From: Bryum argenteum
Taxonomy: Eukaryota > Streptophyta > Bryopsida > Bryales > Bryaceae
Length of the DNA stretch: 64,000 nt
Reading direction: 5' to 3'
Assembly: GCA_037043015.1 (NCBI GenBank)
Contig: CM073322.1
Span: forward strand, 8,691,601 to 8,755,600
Of the stretch, positions 25,482 to 41,404 are shown piece by piece. The first letter of the stretch is position 1. Every line of letters starts with the position of its first letter. The notes under the pieces are model-generated. The model did not search any database, was not told the origin of the DNA, and was given only the letters and a program-made list of their open reading frames with translations. A program made the position numbers and the translations under genes.

Positions 25482-26350
25482 ATGGCGTCCCTCACCATGT
25501 CCGCGGCCGCTGTCTTCGTTGCCCCCGTCGCTGCTGCTCCCTCTGCGGCTTCGTTCTCCACCTCCTCCTCTGTCCGCATGCCCGCCATCAAGGTTAACCG
25601 ACGCCTGTCTGTTGTCGCCATGGCCACTCCCTCCAACAAGGAAGACGTCAAGGACAAGGTTTGTTAATTTCTGCACTCAACCTTACCTGTTGTGAATTCA
25701 CTAAATATCATAACAAAACATGCACTTTGAGTGTTTTCAAGTCGTGCTCTAAATCACATTTAAGACTGTAGTCGTACCTCCGTCAAGGCGCAGATTTGGT
25801 ACATTTGTGGTTGAGGTTCTGCGTTTGCACGTTAAGTCCGTCTTAGATGAATCTTCCTGTTTTGATTTTATATCCTGTGCTCCATTATTTGGAAGCACTA
25901 GAAGGTGATGTCTCGAAATTACTTGATTTGTCGGAGACTTGATACTGCAGTTTTCGAGATTCAAGGCTCGGTTTATGTAGATGATAAATTTCCTAGAGTA
26001 CCAGTATGCGTAGTTCGTTCTCGTGCTTCTCGTGTGTTTTACCGAGAGTCGTTTTTCTTGACGATCTGAAAGATTGTTAAGTGGTTCTTAGTGGTGAGGT
26101 TTTCAGTAGCGAAATTAGCGACTTACGGAGGGGTATATGGCTGCAGATTCCGGATGCCATCGCAGAAGCTCAGAAGACGTGCGAGGAGGATCCCACGTCC
26201 GCTCCATGTGCTGTGGCATGGGACAACGTTGAGGAGCTGACTGCCGAGGCCGCGCACCAGCGCGACAGGAAGAAGAACAACAGTGATCCCCTTGAGGCCT
26301 ACTGCGCTGACAACCCGGAAACCGATGAGTGCCGAACGTACGAAGATTAG
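25482..26350 (+). CDS. CP12: Calvin cycle regulator CP12, chloroplast precursor, 126 aa
   Basis: Two exons, 25482-25658 and 26147-26350, joined in phase 0. CP12 is a small disordered linker in the stroma. When oxidised it ties GAPDH and phosphoribulokinase into an inactive complex in the dark, and thioredoxin reverses this in light. Residues 1 to about 50 are an Ala/Ser-rich transit peptide ending near VVAMA. The mature part has the N-terminal Cys pair (KTCEEDPTSAPC), the family core AWDNVEEL, and the C-terminal Cys pair in YCADNPETDEC that enters the GAPDH active site. Length and all four cysteines are standard, so it should be functional. The intron lies just after the transit peptide region. 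HemW follows about 1 kb downstream on the same strand. Confidence 0.96.
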
Positions 26351-27330
26351 GTCATATTTTGCTAATTTGCAGTGGGGAGAGCAGGAATAGAAACGGGTGT
26401 ATACCACATGCAGCTTCTGCTGCTGTACAGAAGTATGGGAATTTTTTGGGTTTATTTGATGGAAATTGAGTTCATCTGAACTTACCGTCGAAATCTAGTC
26501 CTCTGATTCTTGTCATACTTGCCTCTGATGGATCGAATTCTCGTCGCTAGTGCTTGAAAATCTACTACGGTGAACTCGCTAATTTGCGTTTCCTGTTATA
26601 TTAGAAATTGCTCTGGGAAACTGGACGTTGTTCAATGTATCAGTCGATTACAACTTCTCATCATGGAAATGGGCTTCTCATCATGGAAATGAGTAGTACC
26701 TGCACATAATTCTGTCAGTCGCCTCCTTGCGACTCAAAACAATCGTAAAAAACTGACGTCTCCCCGATAAGTTCAGATCATAATATTATTGATGACAGCG
26801 AAGGGGTTTCCACCTACTGCTATTTTCATCCAGGATCGAGAAAACACTCACGAACGCTTTTGCTCACCACTCGGTCTTCTAGGTTCCGATTCTGTATTCT
26901 GCTTGCGACTTACGCATGCATTAGAGCCATTCACTACCTGAGTGTTTCTGTGCACATGGTTTCTCTTTTGAAAATTAGTGGAATTTTTTGAAGAAAGCTG
27001 AGCTCCAGGTTGAGGAAGGCACGCAAGAAGGTTCAGCCATGACTGGTGCCACGAGGGTGATGTCGAGTGGTCACCATTTAACGGTTTCATAAACACATTC
27101 CGATTTCCAATCGCTTTAGAATGTGGACCTCATCATTAGGTTCGTGTCCGAAGGTTTAATGCTATCTTGTCGACGTTGTAGAGTGAAGTGCAAGTTGGAG
27201 CTGTAGGCACTCGCACTTCAGTGAGTTATCATTAGAACAGTCTCAGAAGAAGTGAAGTGCTGTGCAGTAGGGTTTAAGGTTTAGTGCAGGAACTCATTGC
27301 GTGCAGGGACAGTTGGTGAGGAAGGGAGCC
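26351..27330. other. CP12 3' end and HemW promoter region
   Basis: Noncoding sequence between two same-strand genes. Near 26660-26695 a 20-bp stretch, CTTCTCATCATGGAAATGGG or a close variant, is duplicated in tandem. Otherwise no feature was seen. Confidence 0.45.
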
Positions 27331-28824
27331 ATGAACCGTCTCTTCCTTCGACCTGCTGCCCCGCCTCTACTTGGTCTCTTCACGCGGTCGACCCCTCAAT
27401 CGGCAACCCGTTCTGCTCCTCGCATTTGTTCCTTGCTTACGAATTCTGCTACGAATTTGGTGTTGAACGATGAAGACACAAAGCTGCCATCCTCAGTGTA
27501 CGTTCACATTCCATTCTGCAAACGGCGATGCTTCTACTGCGACTTCCCGATTGTGGCAGTGGGGGAGAGAACAGAGAGCAACAAGGATCACATGGACACC
27601 ACCATGAGTGACTACGTCGACCTCGTATGCCGGGAGATTCATCTCACCGCGAAGGTAAACCCTAGCAAACCTCTACAGACGGTCTTCTTTGGGGGCGGCA
27701 CTCCGTCTCTCTTACCCCCGCCGCTCCTCTTTCGCATCTTGTCCACCCTCAATGCCCACTTCGGCATCGACGCTGGAGCCGAAGTCTCCATGGAAATGGA
27801 CCCCGGCACATTCGACGTCCGCTCACTAAATCAATTGATCTCCGGCGGCTTGACGAGGGTTTCCATGGGCGTGCAGTCCTTCCAAGCTTCCCATCTTGAA
27901 GCTTGCGGCCGATCACACGCTCTTCCTGACGTTTACTCCGCTATCGATGCCATTCACGCAACGGGCCTCTCCAATTGGAGCCTCGACCTAATCTCCTCGC
28001 TACCAAACCAGAGCTTGCAAGATTGGGAGCATTCTCTCCAGCAAGCAGTGGCCGCTTCGCCGGCGCACGTGTCAGTGTACGATCTCCAAATCGAGGAAGG
28101 GACGCTCTTCAACAAGTGGTACAAACCAGGGCAATCGCCTCTACCCAGTGACGACAACGCGGCTGAGTTTTACCGAACAGCATCAGCAAAGCTGCAGGAA
28201 GCTGGATTTGCACATTACGAGATCAGCAACTACGCGAAACCTGGATTCGAGTGCCGACACAACCTTGTGTACTGGAATTCGGCCCCTTACTTCGCATTTG
28301 GATTGGGATCGACGAGCTACATAAGAGGACAGCGATTCTCAAGACCTCGGAAGTTCAAGCAGTACCGAGAGTTTGTGCAAAACCTGGAAGTCTCCGAAGG
28401 TCGGGTCGCCTGCCCACAAGACAGCAAAGAGGAGAGAGCTTTGGATACCGTGATGCTTTCATTACGATTAGCTCGGGGGTTGGATTTGCAAGCGTTTGCG
28501 GAGAATTTCGGAGGTGGCTTGACAGCTCTCGTGTGCGAGGCCCTCCTGCCTTTCGTTTCCAGTGGCCACGTTGCGTTTTTGAACAGTGAGAGGCAAGTTG
28601 TAGAGAATGAGATTATTAAGGTGTTCGCAAGGGAGATGAGAAGTGCGGGTCATTCGAGGGTACCTGCTTTTGTGCGCCTCACAGACCCACATGGATTTTT
28701 GCTGTCTAATGAAGTAATTGCATCGATTTTCTCCGCGTTGCCTGGCGGAGAGAGTTCCCAATATCGCTCATCGTCCTCGCAAAACATGTATGATGATACT
28801 GTTCTGTTTCATGAATCTACGTAA
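27331..28824 (+). CDS. HEMW: HemW-like radical SAM protein (HemN-family haem chaperone), 497 aa
   Basis: Single-exon frame; the first ATG is at 27331 (the frame is open upstream from 27301). Residues 1 to about 50 are Arg/Ser/Ala-rich and look like an organelle-targeting sequence. The radical-SAM motif CKRRCFYC (CX3CX2C) follows VYVHIPF at about residue 62, for the 4Fe-4S cluster. Next come the glycine-rich FFGGGTPSLL SAM-binding motif, EVSMEMDPG, and VSMGVQSF. HNLVYW near residue 310 is the HNxxYW motif that marks HemW and separates it from coproporphyrinogen dehydrogenase HemN. A C-terminal HemN-type domain completes the protein. HemW binds haem and is thought to deliver it to haem proteins. 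Absence of introns contrasts with its neighbours. The gene converges on enolase, with 446 bp between stops. Confidence 0.92.
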   Translation: MNRLFLRPAAPPLLGLFTRSTPQSATRSAPRICSLLTNSATNLVLNDEDTKLPSSVYVHIPFCKRRCFYCDFPIVAVGERTESNKDHMDTTMSDYVDLVCREIHLTAKVNPSKPLQTVFFGGGTPSLLPPPLLFRILSTLNAHFGIDAGAEVSMEMDPGTFDVRSLNQLISGGLTRVSMGVQSFQASHLEACGRSHALPDVYSAIDAIHATGLSNWSLDLISSLPNQSLQDWEHSLQQAVAASPAHVSVYDLQIEEGTLFNKWYKPGQSPLPSDDNAAEFYRTASAKLQEAGFAHYEISNYAKPGFECRHNLVYWNSAPYFAFGLGSTSYIRGQRFSRPRKFKQYREFVQNLEVSEGRVACPQDSKEERALDTVMLSLRLARGLDLQAFAENFGGGLTALVCEALLPFVSSGHVAFLNSERQVVENEIIKVFAREMRSAGHSRVPAFVRLTDPHGFLLSNEVIASIFSALPGGESSQYRSSSSQNMYDDTVLFHEST

Positions 28825-29270
28825 CTTTGGCATGTCGCTGTTCAGACATGATTAATCAGGCTTCGTGAGAATGGTCTTACAAATTTCTAGGTGGGTGCTC
28901 GAAAGCACCACATTGACGAAAAGTCACCGACAAGAGCTCAACATCCAAAACCACTGAAGGTTTCGTTCAAAAATAGCAGAGTGCTTGCTATGAAGCACGT
29001 TCACTTCTTCCAATCTGTATTGTAACTTACAAGGTCGCTCGGACCTTTGCAGACGATAAACCGTATATTGACAGATATCAATGGAATTGAGTCCGATGAC
29101 TTCCTGCGAATAAGAAAGGACAAGGGGTTGACACACCCCAGCTGCTTGTAATGGAGCTTTTGAGGACAGTACCCTACATAGTCAGCCTGTCATGACCAAG
29201 TTGCCTAGAATATTTGCCGTAACAAGAGATTCCGAGAAGCTGGCTTACTTCTTGGTGCCCACTAAAGCCC
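28825..29270. other. Convergent intergenic gap between HemW and enolase
   Basis: 446 bp between two converging stop codons. It must hold both 3' untranslated regions, and the transcripts may overlap. No gene or repeat seen. Confidence 0.6.
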
Positions 29271-33025
<3,755 letters not shown>

Positions 33026-33360
33026 GGTGAATGGATCGCTTGAATTTCTAAAGAAAGTGTGCTAATACTGATCTGTTGGTTGATAGGAGAGATTAGGGAG
33101 AATTTTGGTGGCAAAAAGGGAGGTTTATGAGAGAAAGAATCGGAGTGAGTTGAGAGTGGCGATGGTTGAAGTGCAGATGGTTGAGGACACTGCAATGCCC
33201 TCGCGTCCCCGCAATTGTTGAATGGAGGCGCGACGATGGCTGTCCTGTCTCTCTGCACTCTCTGGGACGGACGAGAAAGAATGAACGAACGGAAATCGTG
33301 GACGAATATCGATGCCGTCGTCGCTTTTCGGGGACATCAAAATTGCCTTCACTTTTTTGA
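33026..33360. promoter_or_regulatory. Enolase 5' region
   Basis: GC-richer than the DNA beyond 33.4 kb, and with scattered short frames that carry no homology. It probably contains the 5' untranslated region and promoter. No specific element is assigned. Confidence 0.35.
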
Positions 33361-33609
33361 ATCAGTCCTTAGCTCCTTGAGTTTTTCTGATTGTTTTTGC
33401 AACCCACAGTATTTCTAAAACTACACTATTCTATGTGATAATGTAGGAATACAATATATGAACACTTAAGGCATTTACTATATTAGGAGTTATGACACAT
33501 GTGATATAATATTTTTCAAAAAATACACTTTCTGTTTTCTCTTATTTAATTTGTGGTTTTGTTATTTACACTTATACTATCAAATGCAAATATAAGAAGT
33601 GTTTAGTAT

Positions 33610-33716
33610 AATCCAATGATAGAATGATAGAAACTCCGGTCCCTTTCTGAATGAAGTGTCCGTTCGTAATGCTAATGTCCCAATGGCCACCGGACAAGGG
33701 GAGATTGGTATAATCC
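33610..33716 (-). mobile_element. SINE 3' fragment, copy B (5'-truncated)
   Basis: Reverse complement of the SINE 3' end: GATAGAAACTCCGGTCC, then GAAGTGTCCGTTCG, ATGGCCACCGGACAAGGGG. This is closer to the full SINE at 41770-42132 than copy A is, so it is probably a younger insertion. Confidence 0.75.
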
Positions 33717-33959
33717 AACCTATGACAGGATCTCTTCCTGTGTAGACATGAGGTCATGTAACCATGGGGAGAGCTTGGAAATGGGTGGGAATTTTAGAAA
33801 AGAACGTGTCCAATTAAAAGGGAAGGTGTGAGTGTAAAATTTTCTTATATTGTGATTCTTTCATGTATTATAATTCAAGTGTTGTCCCATGACATATGGG
33901 ATCCCGTTGGATTGTTAATTAGTTTTATTACAATTCTCTTACAAATGAATCAAATGGTA

Positions 33960-34190
33960 AGACTAAATCTGTGTAGGAGCGTAAACAACACAAGTAGATT
34001 GTGTTGAGTGCAAGAAAAAGAAAATTGTATGGTTAGATTATGTAATGAACGTAAATTAATCATAAAAGTGGATTGTATGAGAGCGCAAATGGCACGTGTA
34101 TATCGTAAATCGTTTAGGGTAAATGGCACACATAGATTGTGTGTGCAAGAGCGTGAATGACATTCATAAATAAGTTTAATGTCATTGAGA
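33960..34190. repeat. Irregular tandem repeats with GATTGTGT and GAGCG(T/C)AAA words
   Basis: Words such as GTAGATTGTGT, GAGCGTAAA, GAGCGCAAATGGCAC and AAATGGCACAC recur at about 35-50 bp spacing. The array is poorly kept and noncoding. Confidence 0.35.
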
Positions 34191-34316
34191 AAGTTTTGGA
34201 ATCAAACCATTTGTTTGCTCAAAATATCAAAATCCATAATAGATGATTTTTAGTTAGGTAAGATTGTTTAATACATACCTCTCATCTCCTCCCATATGTA
34301 CTCAATTTTACTTCGA

Positions 34317-34660
34317 CTTAACCACACAAGAGTTGTTAATTAGTGTTACAAGAGATTAGTGTAATCGGTAACTTTCGATAATTAACACTATTTCTCAACT
34401 TTCTTGAGATTGGTGTTCACTTTGGGCTACCATTGCAACCAATATCCCTTGTTTTTTCTTCAAGCCACTGGTCAATTGCACCTGGTCCACTTTCAAATAG
34501 TTTCTATCACTTGCAAGAATGTTTGCGTGCTCTCACATTTAGTGTTATGGTTCGACTATTAGTGTTACAACACTACGGTGACATGTGACATTTAGTGTTA
34601 GAGTTCGCAATTAACATTTACAACACTATGTAACAACTCTTGTGTAGTGAGTTAACATGT
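34317..34660. mobile_element. TIR element with ACACAAGAGTTGTTA ends
   Basis: Left end TTAACCACACAAGAGTTGTTA and right end TAACAACTCTTGTGTAGTGAGTTAAC are inverted repeats. The right end carries four extra bases. Internal TTAGTGTTA words recur on both strands. About 340 bp, noncoding, superfamily not assigned. Confidence 0.6.
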
Positions 34661-34849
34661 GTATCTCATCAACAATTTGGCAAGATCAAAGCTGATTGTC
34701 TAATTCAAGTTCTCAATTTTTCAATGACAATCACTATGTAAGAGTCTAGCTGTCAAAACAAGCAAAAACTACAAAAGAAATATATTGATCCAAGACTTAG
34801 GTTTACAATGAATAAGAGTCTCTTATATACTAAACTCTTGGCTCAACTG

Positions 34850-34925
34850 CCGAGGCTATACTTTAGCTCTACTGCCGAGGCTATACTTTAGCTCCACTGC
34901 CGAAGTTCTATTTATAAAATTAATA
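34850..34925. repeat. 25-bp tandem repeat, three copies
   Basis: Three successive copies of a unit with ACTGCCGAGGCTATACTTTAG; the third is diverged (ACTGCCGAAGTTCTA). Confidence 0.85.
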
Positions 34926-35348
34926 GCGAGTGAACATCTGAGCTTATCAACGAGGCCTTGGCCCATGACACACTAAAAGTATTGTGGATGACAATGTTTT
35001 AGTGTGCTGATTCAAATTCTCCAATCTATGATCAAGAACATGATTTCCCTGTAGACCTCCTTGTAGACATCTTTCAAACTTGCAACTTGCAAGTAGAAAC
35101 GTGTACAAAGACAACAAATTCGTTGGCACACCCAACTTAGGTAAAACTCAACTCTAAATTGTCGGAGCAACTTCTGTGTGATACAAATACCGATTGGAGA
35201 CCGAAAAACAATTGGCTAAAAATACTCAGAATTAGAACACTGTCATTGGATACAATGGAGAATCGAATCAATAATGCACAAGAATCGACACACTGTGAGC
35301 AGATCCGATTGCTTGAATGTCTTTGTATAGTACACAGCAAAAAAAAGT

Positions 35349-36727
35349 TTACTTGCATGCTGGAAGTGGAGTTCCGCAAAGTCCAGGATTACCAGGTCGA
35401 AAGACTGCTGCTCGCAGATTGCTCATAGACTGCGGAATCGGACCTGCATCAAGAATCGAACATTCAGTGAAAGAACTACAATCAGTACCTCGGTAAGCTT
35501 ATCAACCTATGTCGGCAACAGTTTTGACAGATGAACTTGGACACAGGACATTCAAACCGAAGATGGGATCAGTACCTGATAATCGATTATTGGTGAAATC
35601 GGTAAACGATACGAACTCGTCGTCACAAAAGGGACCCCAGTTATTTGGAATGGTTCCAGAGAATCTATTACTCGCAATATCGACATCCTCGAGGTGTTGA
35701 AGATCACCAATCTCACGAGGCAACGAGCCCGACATCATGTTACCGTGAATATTCAGTTTGAATAAACTTGAGCATCGACCCAGCTGCTTAGGCAAGGAGC
35801 CACTAAGCTTGTTAAACGGGAGCTCGAGTTCAGTGAGCGTTGCGCAGTTGCCGATCTGAGCCGGAATAGAAGTCACTTTTGTGTTAAAAATGATAAGCCG
35901 TTGTAGGCCTTTGATGTTGCAAAGCTTGCCAGGGATGGTACCGGTGAACGCGTTCTTCCCGAGCTCGAGATTGTCAGCGATCGTGAGCTTGTCCAACCAC
36001 TTCGGAATGGGTCCAGAGAGCTTATTATCGTTCAAAACGAAGGTCTTCAGATTCTTCAACAGAGTGATGCGTTGCGACCCGATGGTGGTAAGCGCGTTGC
36101 TGGCGAGGACCAGAGTCTGAAGCGCAACGAGGTTCCCGAACGAGTCGGGGATGCCGCCAGTAAACCGATTGCCGGAGAGTTTGAGATCCGTGAGCTTGAC
36201 GAGCCTGCCGAGATCGGAGGGGATGGGACCGCTGAACTGCGTCTGGTACATGTTGAGAGCGACGAGCTTCCTCAAGTTGCCGAACTGCGGGGGAATCGTG
36301 TGCGCGTACGCAAACTGCACCCCATCGGAGAAGCTCAGGTCTGTTAGCTCAGTTAAAGCTCCGATGGATTTCGCTGGTCCTCGCACTCCTACCTTCATTA
36401 GCAATCTGGCGTTTGCGCCACCAATTGCGCCCACAAAGAGCTCGGCCACTCTCCCCGCCGCGTTGCACGTAACCCCCTGCACTGCACAGACACACCGTCC
36501 CATTAACCACCACCCCAGTTTCACCTTCGATTCGACGATTGGTGCTTAATTACCTGCCAAGTGCAGCAATTGGTGTTGAGCTTCCAGGAATCTAAGAGCT
36601 TGCCAGGGTCGTTGAAGTCGCTCTTGAAGGCGAGAAGGGCTTGCCTATCACCGGCATTGCAAACGGCGGCATCGGTGATCGATCCGAAGAGTGTTAGTGC
36701 CACTAAAAGCGCAATGAGAGTCTTCAT
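35349..36727 (-). CDS. Secreted leucine-rich repeat protein (DRT100/PGIP-like), 412 aa
   Basis: Three exons: 36554-36727, 35507-36476 and 35349-35443; phases close to 413 codons. The start at 36727 gives a clean signal peptide (MKTLIALLVALTLFGS...). The LRRNT_2 cap follows: CNAGDRQALLAFKSDF..., a CC pair (NCCTWQGVTC). Then come about nine to ten plant-type extracellular LRRs with LSGxIPxxLGxLxxL spacing. The short third exon supplies the end cap: GPIPQSMSNL, GNPGLCGTPLPAC, stop. There is no transmembrane helix or kinase, so the product should be apoplastic. Candidates by architecture are DRT100-like proteins or polygalacturonase inhibitors; specificity cannot be read from sequence. Without the third exon the ORF would end early and lack the cap, which supports the splice. 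Confidence 0.88.
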
Positions 36728-38860
36728 CTGTAGCAAGGATTAGCAAATGGGTTGCAGAAACTCGGTCTGGAGTACTTGATCGTGGGATTGAAGTTCGGGT
36801 ACACGATAGTCAACTCAGATCATCTTGAGCACAGCTGGATGGGGCAACTTGATGCTGGTTCCGATTGCTTCGGGGCGTTGACTTCGGCGGAGTTGGCATT
36901 GTAATGGCTCCAATTTTGAATGTTGGATAACATTTCTTAACCTTTGGTTTTATTAAGCTGCCGGTGACTGCTGCTGGCTGATTGGTTGTGTGTCATTGTT
37001 CTACAGCTCGCTTTCTGGTTACCCCTTAAAGTCAAAATCGATCACATTGTCATGTTGTTTTTGCAAAAATTGAAACTTTGACTGTATATAACTCAAAATC
37101 CGTACAGTGCAATTGATTAAAATTGGTGTGTAGAATTTTTAAACACTTATAAACAAGATCTCAAGATTGAATTCTCCAAAATCAACTACAAAAATATATG
37201 GTTCGCAGATTTCAGATATGGCCTTCTTGGAGGTCATTGAAGAACTTCTCCTTGAGGCGTTATTGTGACTTTATTATGAATCAAGGGGCACAGTTTATAT
37301 TGTGCACCAAGAGTTGTGACCGAGAAAAAAAAATTATTCTCATGATTACTGCTCTTCTTTAGAAGCTTTGAACTTTATATATATCGCTCTTACACTCTCC
37401 CATTTTCCTTATTTCTCTTAAGATAATTAATATTATCCATCAATGATTCTTGAGCCCCATGCTCCCCTAGATTTTAATTTGCCTCGATCCGAAAGAATTT
37501 AGCTTCAAGGACCAAGGAAAATTATTCACTTTGTAAAATTTTGCATACTTAGGGGACGCCAAAGGTAGTGGTCATTCTCATTTTTTTCAGAGTAGTGTAA
37601 AGCAAAGTTGGACAAAGAGCAATTTTCTTAAACAATGACAAGTTTCAAAAGGTCAATTTTTGTGGTCCATAGCGTAAAGTGCCCCTTACTTGCATGAGAT
37701 CACACCTGTAACATGATAGCAAAATTGTAGATTTTCAAAGTGACAAACTAAGTTCTTTCACTTGTATTTGAGGCTAATGTGTAGTTGTATTTAAGAATAA
37801 TAGTTTATCTACTCTAGTTTGATTTGAATGACTCTTATGTGGAGACCTTTCAAATTATACCTAAATCTAGTATATACATAAGGATTTATTCTAAGAAAAT
37901 AAGTGTTTTTGATTGCATATTATATAATTGTGCATTGTTACCGCCTAAATGAATGATGCTATTTTTAGCTTAATTACATTTTTTTTATAAAAGTACCATC
38001 GATGAAAGTGAATGCAAGCTATGTAAATCCTAACTGATGAATTTTGAAATAGACTCATTGTAGGTCAAGCTATACTAACTTTGAGCCTCTAAGCCTCATA
38101 AATTACAAAATCGTAGTATATTAGTACTCCAAAAAATTACAAAATTTCACAAAATTCCACTTTAGAGTAAAATGATACTAAGAAATCTATAACGATAAAA
38201 TCTTAATATAAAGTTATCCACCTTCATCTCAATAACATTCTTCTTCTAAGAAACCAACTTTAAAAAATATCTTGGCTCAAGTAATAAAGTTGCACTGGTG
38301 AGAGATGCTCCAAAATTTATGAAGGAACAAAAGCCTAAAAGGAGACCTCTTGCACTAAGTCAATGTTATATCTCCCTCAAATCTTGGATTGAGAGAGATT
38401 CTTATCCCAACAACTTGATCCAAATTGAGATTCAACCCAATAGATAAGTTGAAATCCAACAGCGGATAATGGAGATAGACTCCCTCAAAAACCTTTCTTC
38501 TAGTTTCTTGTTAAAGGAACATACTTGCAAGTCTAATACCAAAAGTATGTGGATTGAAAATCTTCCAACTATAAAGTTGTTGAAATTTATTCTTAATAAT
38601 AAAAGTAATTTCTATAATACTTAAGTAAGCAAGAAGCTATGAAATAACATAATTGAGATTAAAGATCAAACCCAGATTTTATCATTTGGCTTGAACCAAA
38701 TTTAATCAGTTGTCTTGCAATGGGTTATAGTTTAATAATGCTTTCATTCTGAAAAGCCTAGAATGACCAATTTTCGGTTGATGCAAAAGTTAAAGTGTTG
38801 CCACAACTTCAAAGATTGAAGTTAGTTTTTTCTTTGTAAAACAAAAGTTAGTGAGTCTAC
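36728..38860. other. Intergenic DNA upstream of the LRR gene
   Basis: The first 150 bp probably hold the LRR gene promoter. The rest is AT-rich, with no gene, array or complete element recognised. Confidence 0.4.
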
Positions 38861-38879
38861 TTTTTAATCTAAAAAGCCC

Positions 38880-39050
38880 ATGCAACCATGCTCATACAAA
38901 TAATTTTTGATATATATGGGGCTAATACTTTTAAGTTCAATATCTTAGGGTCCATCAATCCGATTCGCTATTCGATTGTTGTTCCACATCTTTTTCAATG
39001 ACACCTAATGCGGTCTTAAGCAGTGTTAGAGATCATGATGTAACAAACAA
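38880..39050 (-). pseudogene. Unidentified coding-like fragment, copy 2
   Basis: Diverged, stop-containing relative of the fragment at 19674-19895, on the same strand and with the same motif order (NNxRIAxRIxG, DIELKSI, LYEHG). The plus-strand words CCATGCTCA-ACAAATA and TTCAATATCTT are shared at DNA level. Confidence 0.4.
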
Positions 39051-39606
39051 ACTACATGCCTTATATATTAAATGTAATTCACAAAACTTGACTTAAATTT
39101 GGAAATTATTTATAATATGCCTTCAAAGAGAAAGATGATAAGGTTTTTTTCATGAGCAATTTGGAGGCAAATGTACGCATCGATTGGGTTTTAGTATTTG
39201 AATGAGGTAGTCAATCCGTTGAATGCTCAACTTTGAAAAAATTTACTAAGGCAAGGAAGGTGTGAGAGTAACTCATGCTTCTCTTCGTTATTTATATTAT
39301 TATTCTTAGTAAAAAAAGGTTATCAATCTAGTGTGTTGTGCTGATTAAGGCGTTGAAGATTGAAATGGTACTTATGTAGAGCGACTTTGTGGTTCACCAT
39401 ATGTTGGAGTGGGAGCTCCATTATCATGTAACCGTTGAATAATAGTGCTCCTCCTACCTTACAAATAATAGTTTACAACCACTAAAAATATATTTTCTAT
39501 AACTTCAAATACAATATCAAAAGTGAACTTTAAGTATTGTGTTTTACCAATAAACATCGGAAAAGGCACGTAATAGCAAAATAAACAAGTTCGTTCTAGT
39601 AAGTAA

Positions 39607-39978
39607 GAGCATGCCCAGCCCGGCTCGCCAGGCCGGGCCGGGGAATTTCAATTTGGCGAGGCCTGTCAGCCGCTGGGCCGGGCAAGAGGTCGAAGCAACC
39701 CAGCGGGGGCTCGTCCAGAGGGCCAGCGGGGCTGGCCAGTAGGGCTGCCGCCGCGCGCTCCGCACTGCCGCAGTAAACTGCCACGTAGCACTCCAGTATT
39801 GGTTAAAAGAATTTTTGTGTTTGACAGAGGCCACGGCAAAAAATGTGGATATGACGAGCTGAAAAGAAGGGCCCTCCAACCCCACTGCCCGGGTTAGAGG
39901 AATGCCGTATGGGCTGGGGGCCCCCACACGGCATTCATGGCTCCACAGCCCGGCCCAGCGTATGGGCTGGGCATGCTC
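39607..39978. mobile_element. GC-rich PIF/Harbinger-type MITE
   Basis: 372 bp bounded by inverted repeats GAGCATGCCCAGCC and GGCTGGGCATGCTC, and flanked on both sides by TAA. A 3-bp TWA duplication and GAGCAT-type ends fit PIF/Harbinger MITEs of plants. The element is strikingly GC-rich within AT-rich DNA, especially the first 180 bp. It has spurious long frames but no transposase. Confidence 0.85.
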
Positions 39979-40259
39979 TAAGTCTATGTGCACAAATACT
40001 CACTATTTTTGGATCTGCATTCCTATCCATATTAATATTGAACAAGAATTTGCCTTTTATAGATCTAAAACTGCCTTTGGAACAGTTGGAACATGGTGTT
40101 CTCCAAACCGCTTTGTTCCTTTTGCACAACTTCCGTGTAGTCAATCCACAAATTTACTTGCTTGGTATGTAGAAGATTCACAACACTAGCCTTAATGATT
40201 CCAACAACATTAAACATTTTAAACATGTACCTTGCTCTTCGCATGCAATCAAAATTGCC

Positions 40260-40330
40260 CACGAACAAGAAGAGTGTCTCCGACTCGCAATGACCTAACA
40301 AGAAGAGTGTCATTGACTCGCAATGACCAA
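40260..40330. repeat. 33-bp tandem duplication
   Basis: Two adjacent copies of a unit AAGAAGAGTGTC..GACTCGCAATGACC. Noncoding. Confidence 0.75.
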
Positions 40331-41400
40331 ACTAGCATATTTTTGAAATGACAACCAATATTGGAAGAGCTTTGTATCAAAACCTCGGTCACCAATTCAA
40401 GAGTCTAATTAACGAAGAATCATTGAAATTAATCGTCAATTTACATAGGCCACCATCTCCTCCAAACAATTAAACTCAAAAGAATTTTCAATTAAATATA
40501 ATGAATTCAAGAACAAATTGATGTCTTTCCACATGCTTTCATTGCCTTCACGACTAATTCTCTGCCTTCCAACTACAATCTTTAAAATTTGTGTGCAACC
40601 ACCAATTTCCCATAACCAACCACAACAACAATCTTTGTACAAGTTCCAACCTGGAGCCCAAGACTTTTTCTCCAATTTACCTTCTATCACGGCCTCCGAT
40701 TAATTGAAGATGTATTTATAGCAGTCCACTCTATCCACATTAATTTGAACAACAACCTTCTCACCTTTAAGTAGCTAGTTCCACTTCTCTCGCAATAATT
40801 CTTTCGCAATCTCCAACGTTCAACTAAGTATCTCAACAATTATACAGGTGACTATCTTCTCTTGTAAGCTGCTGCAAGAATGCTCTTGATTAGCTAACAA
40901 TGTTTTCAACTTTTGCCCTACTTGTTTACCTAGTGCAAACAGACATTGCATGTTGCAGCTTTTAAAGTTTTTCGGAAGGTTTTATTACTACATATAACAA
41001 AACCTACGAAACTTAAAGCTAAAATAATTTCTTATTATAAATTGAGATTTGTTTTGAACTTAAAACACTTAAAACCAAATTTAGCAAATATAATAGATTC
41101 ACGCATTCATATATTTCTCCCCATGCATTTTTATGTCTTGTTGCTATTGATCCGAATTTCTAAATTGATTTTTTTGTTTTGAGGCTTTGCCGATAATATA
41201 TAAGCAATTTTCAACATTAAAATTTTTTTGCGACCAATTCCACCACTCAAGAGTTGTACATGATTTATTCATCGTTGGATCTCGACTTCATTTGTCATTT
41301 TGGATTATAGATTTTGTTTTCAAATCTAGATTTTGCAATGAAAACTTAGATAATTAAAATCTAAGATTGTTGAAAGACTTGGCATGCATGTCAATGCATG
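40331..41400. other. AT-rich intergenic DNA
   Basis: No gene or element recognised. Short frames here have no coding character. Confidence 0.4.
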
Positions 41401-41404
41401 AGGT

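Noticed and set aside
39544-39993. A 149-codon minus-strand frame
   Set aside because: It spans the GC-rich MITE exactly; long frames there follow from GC richness. No transposase motif.
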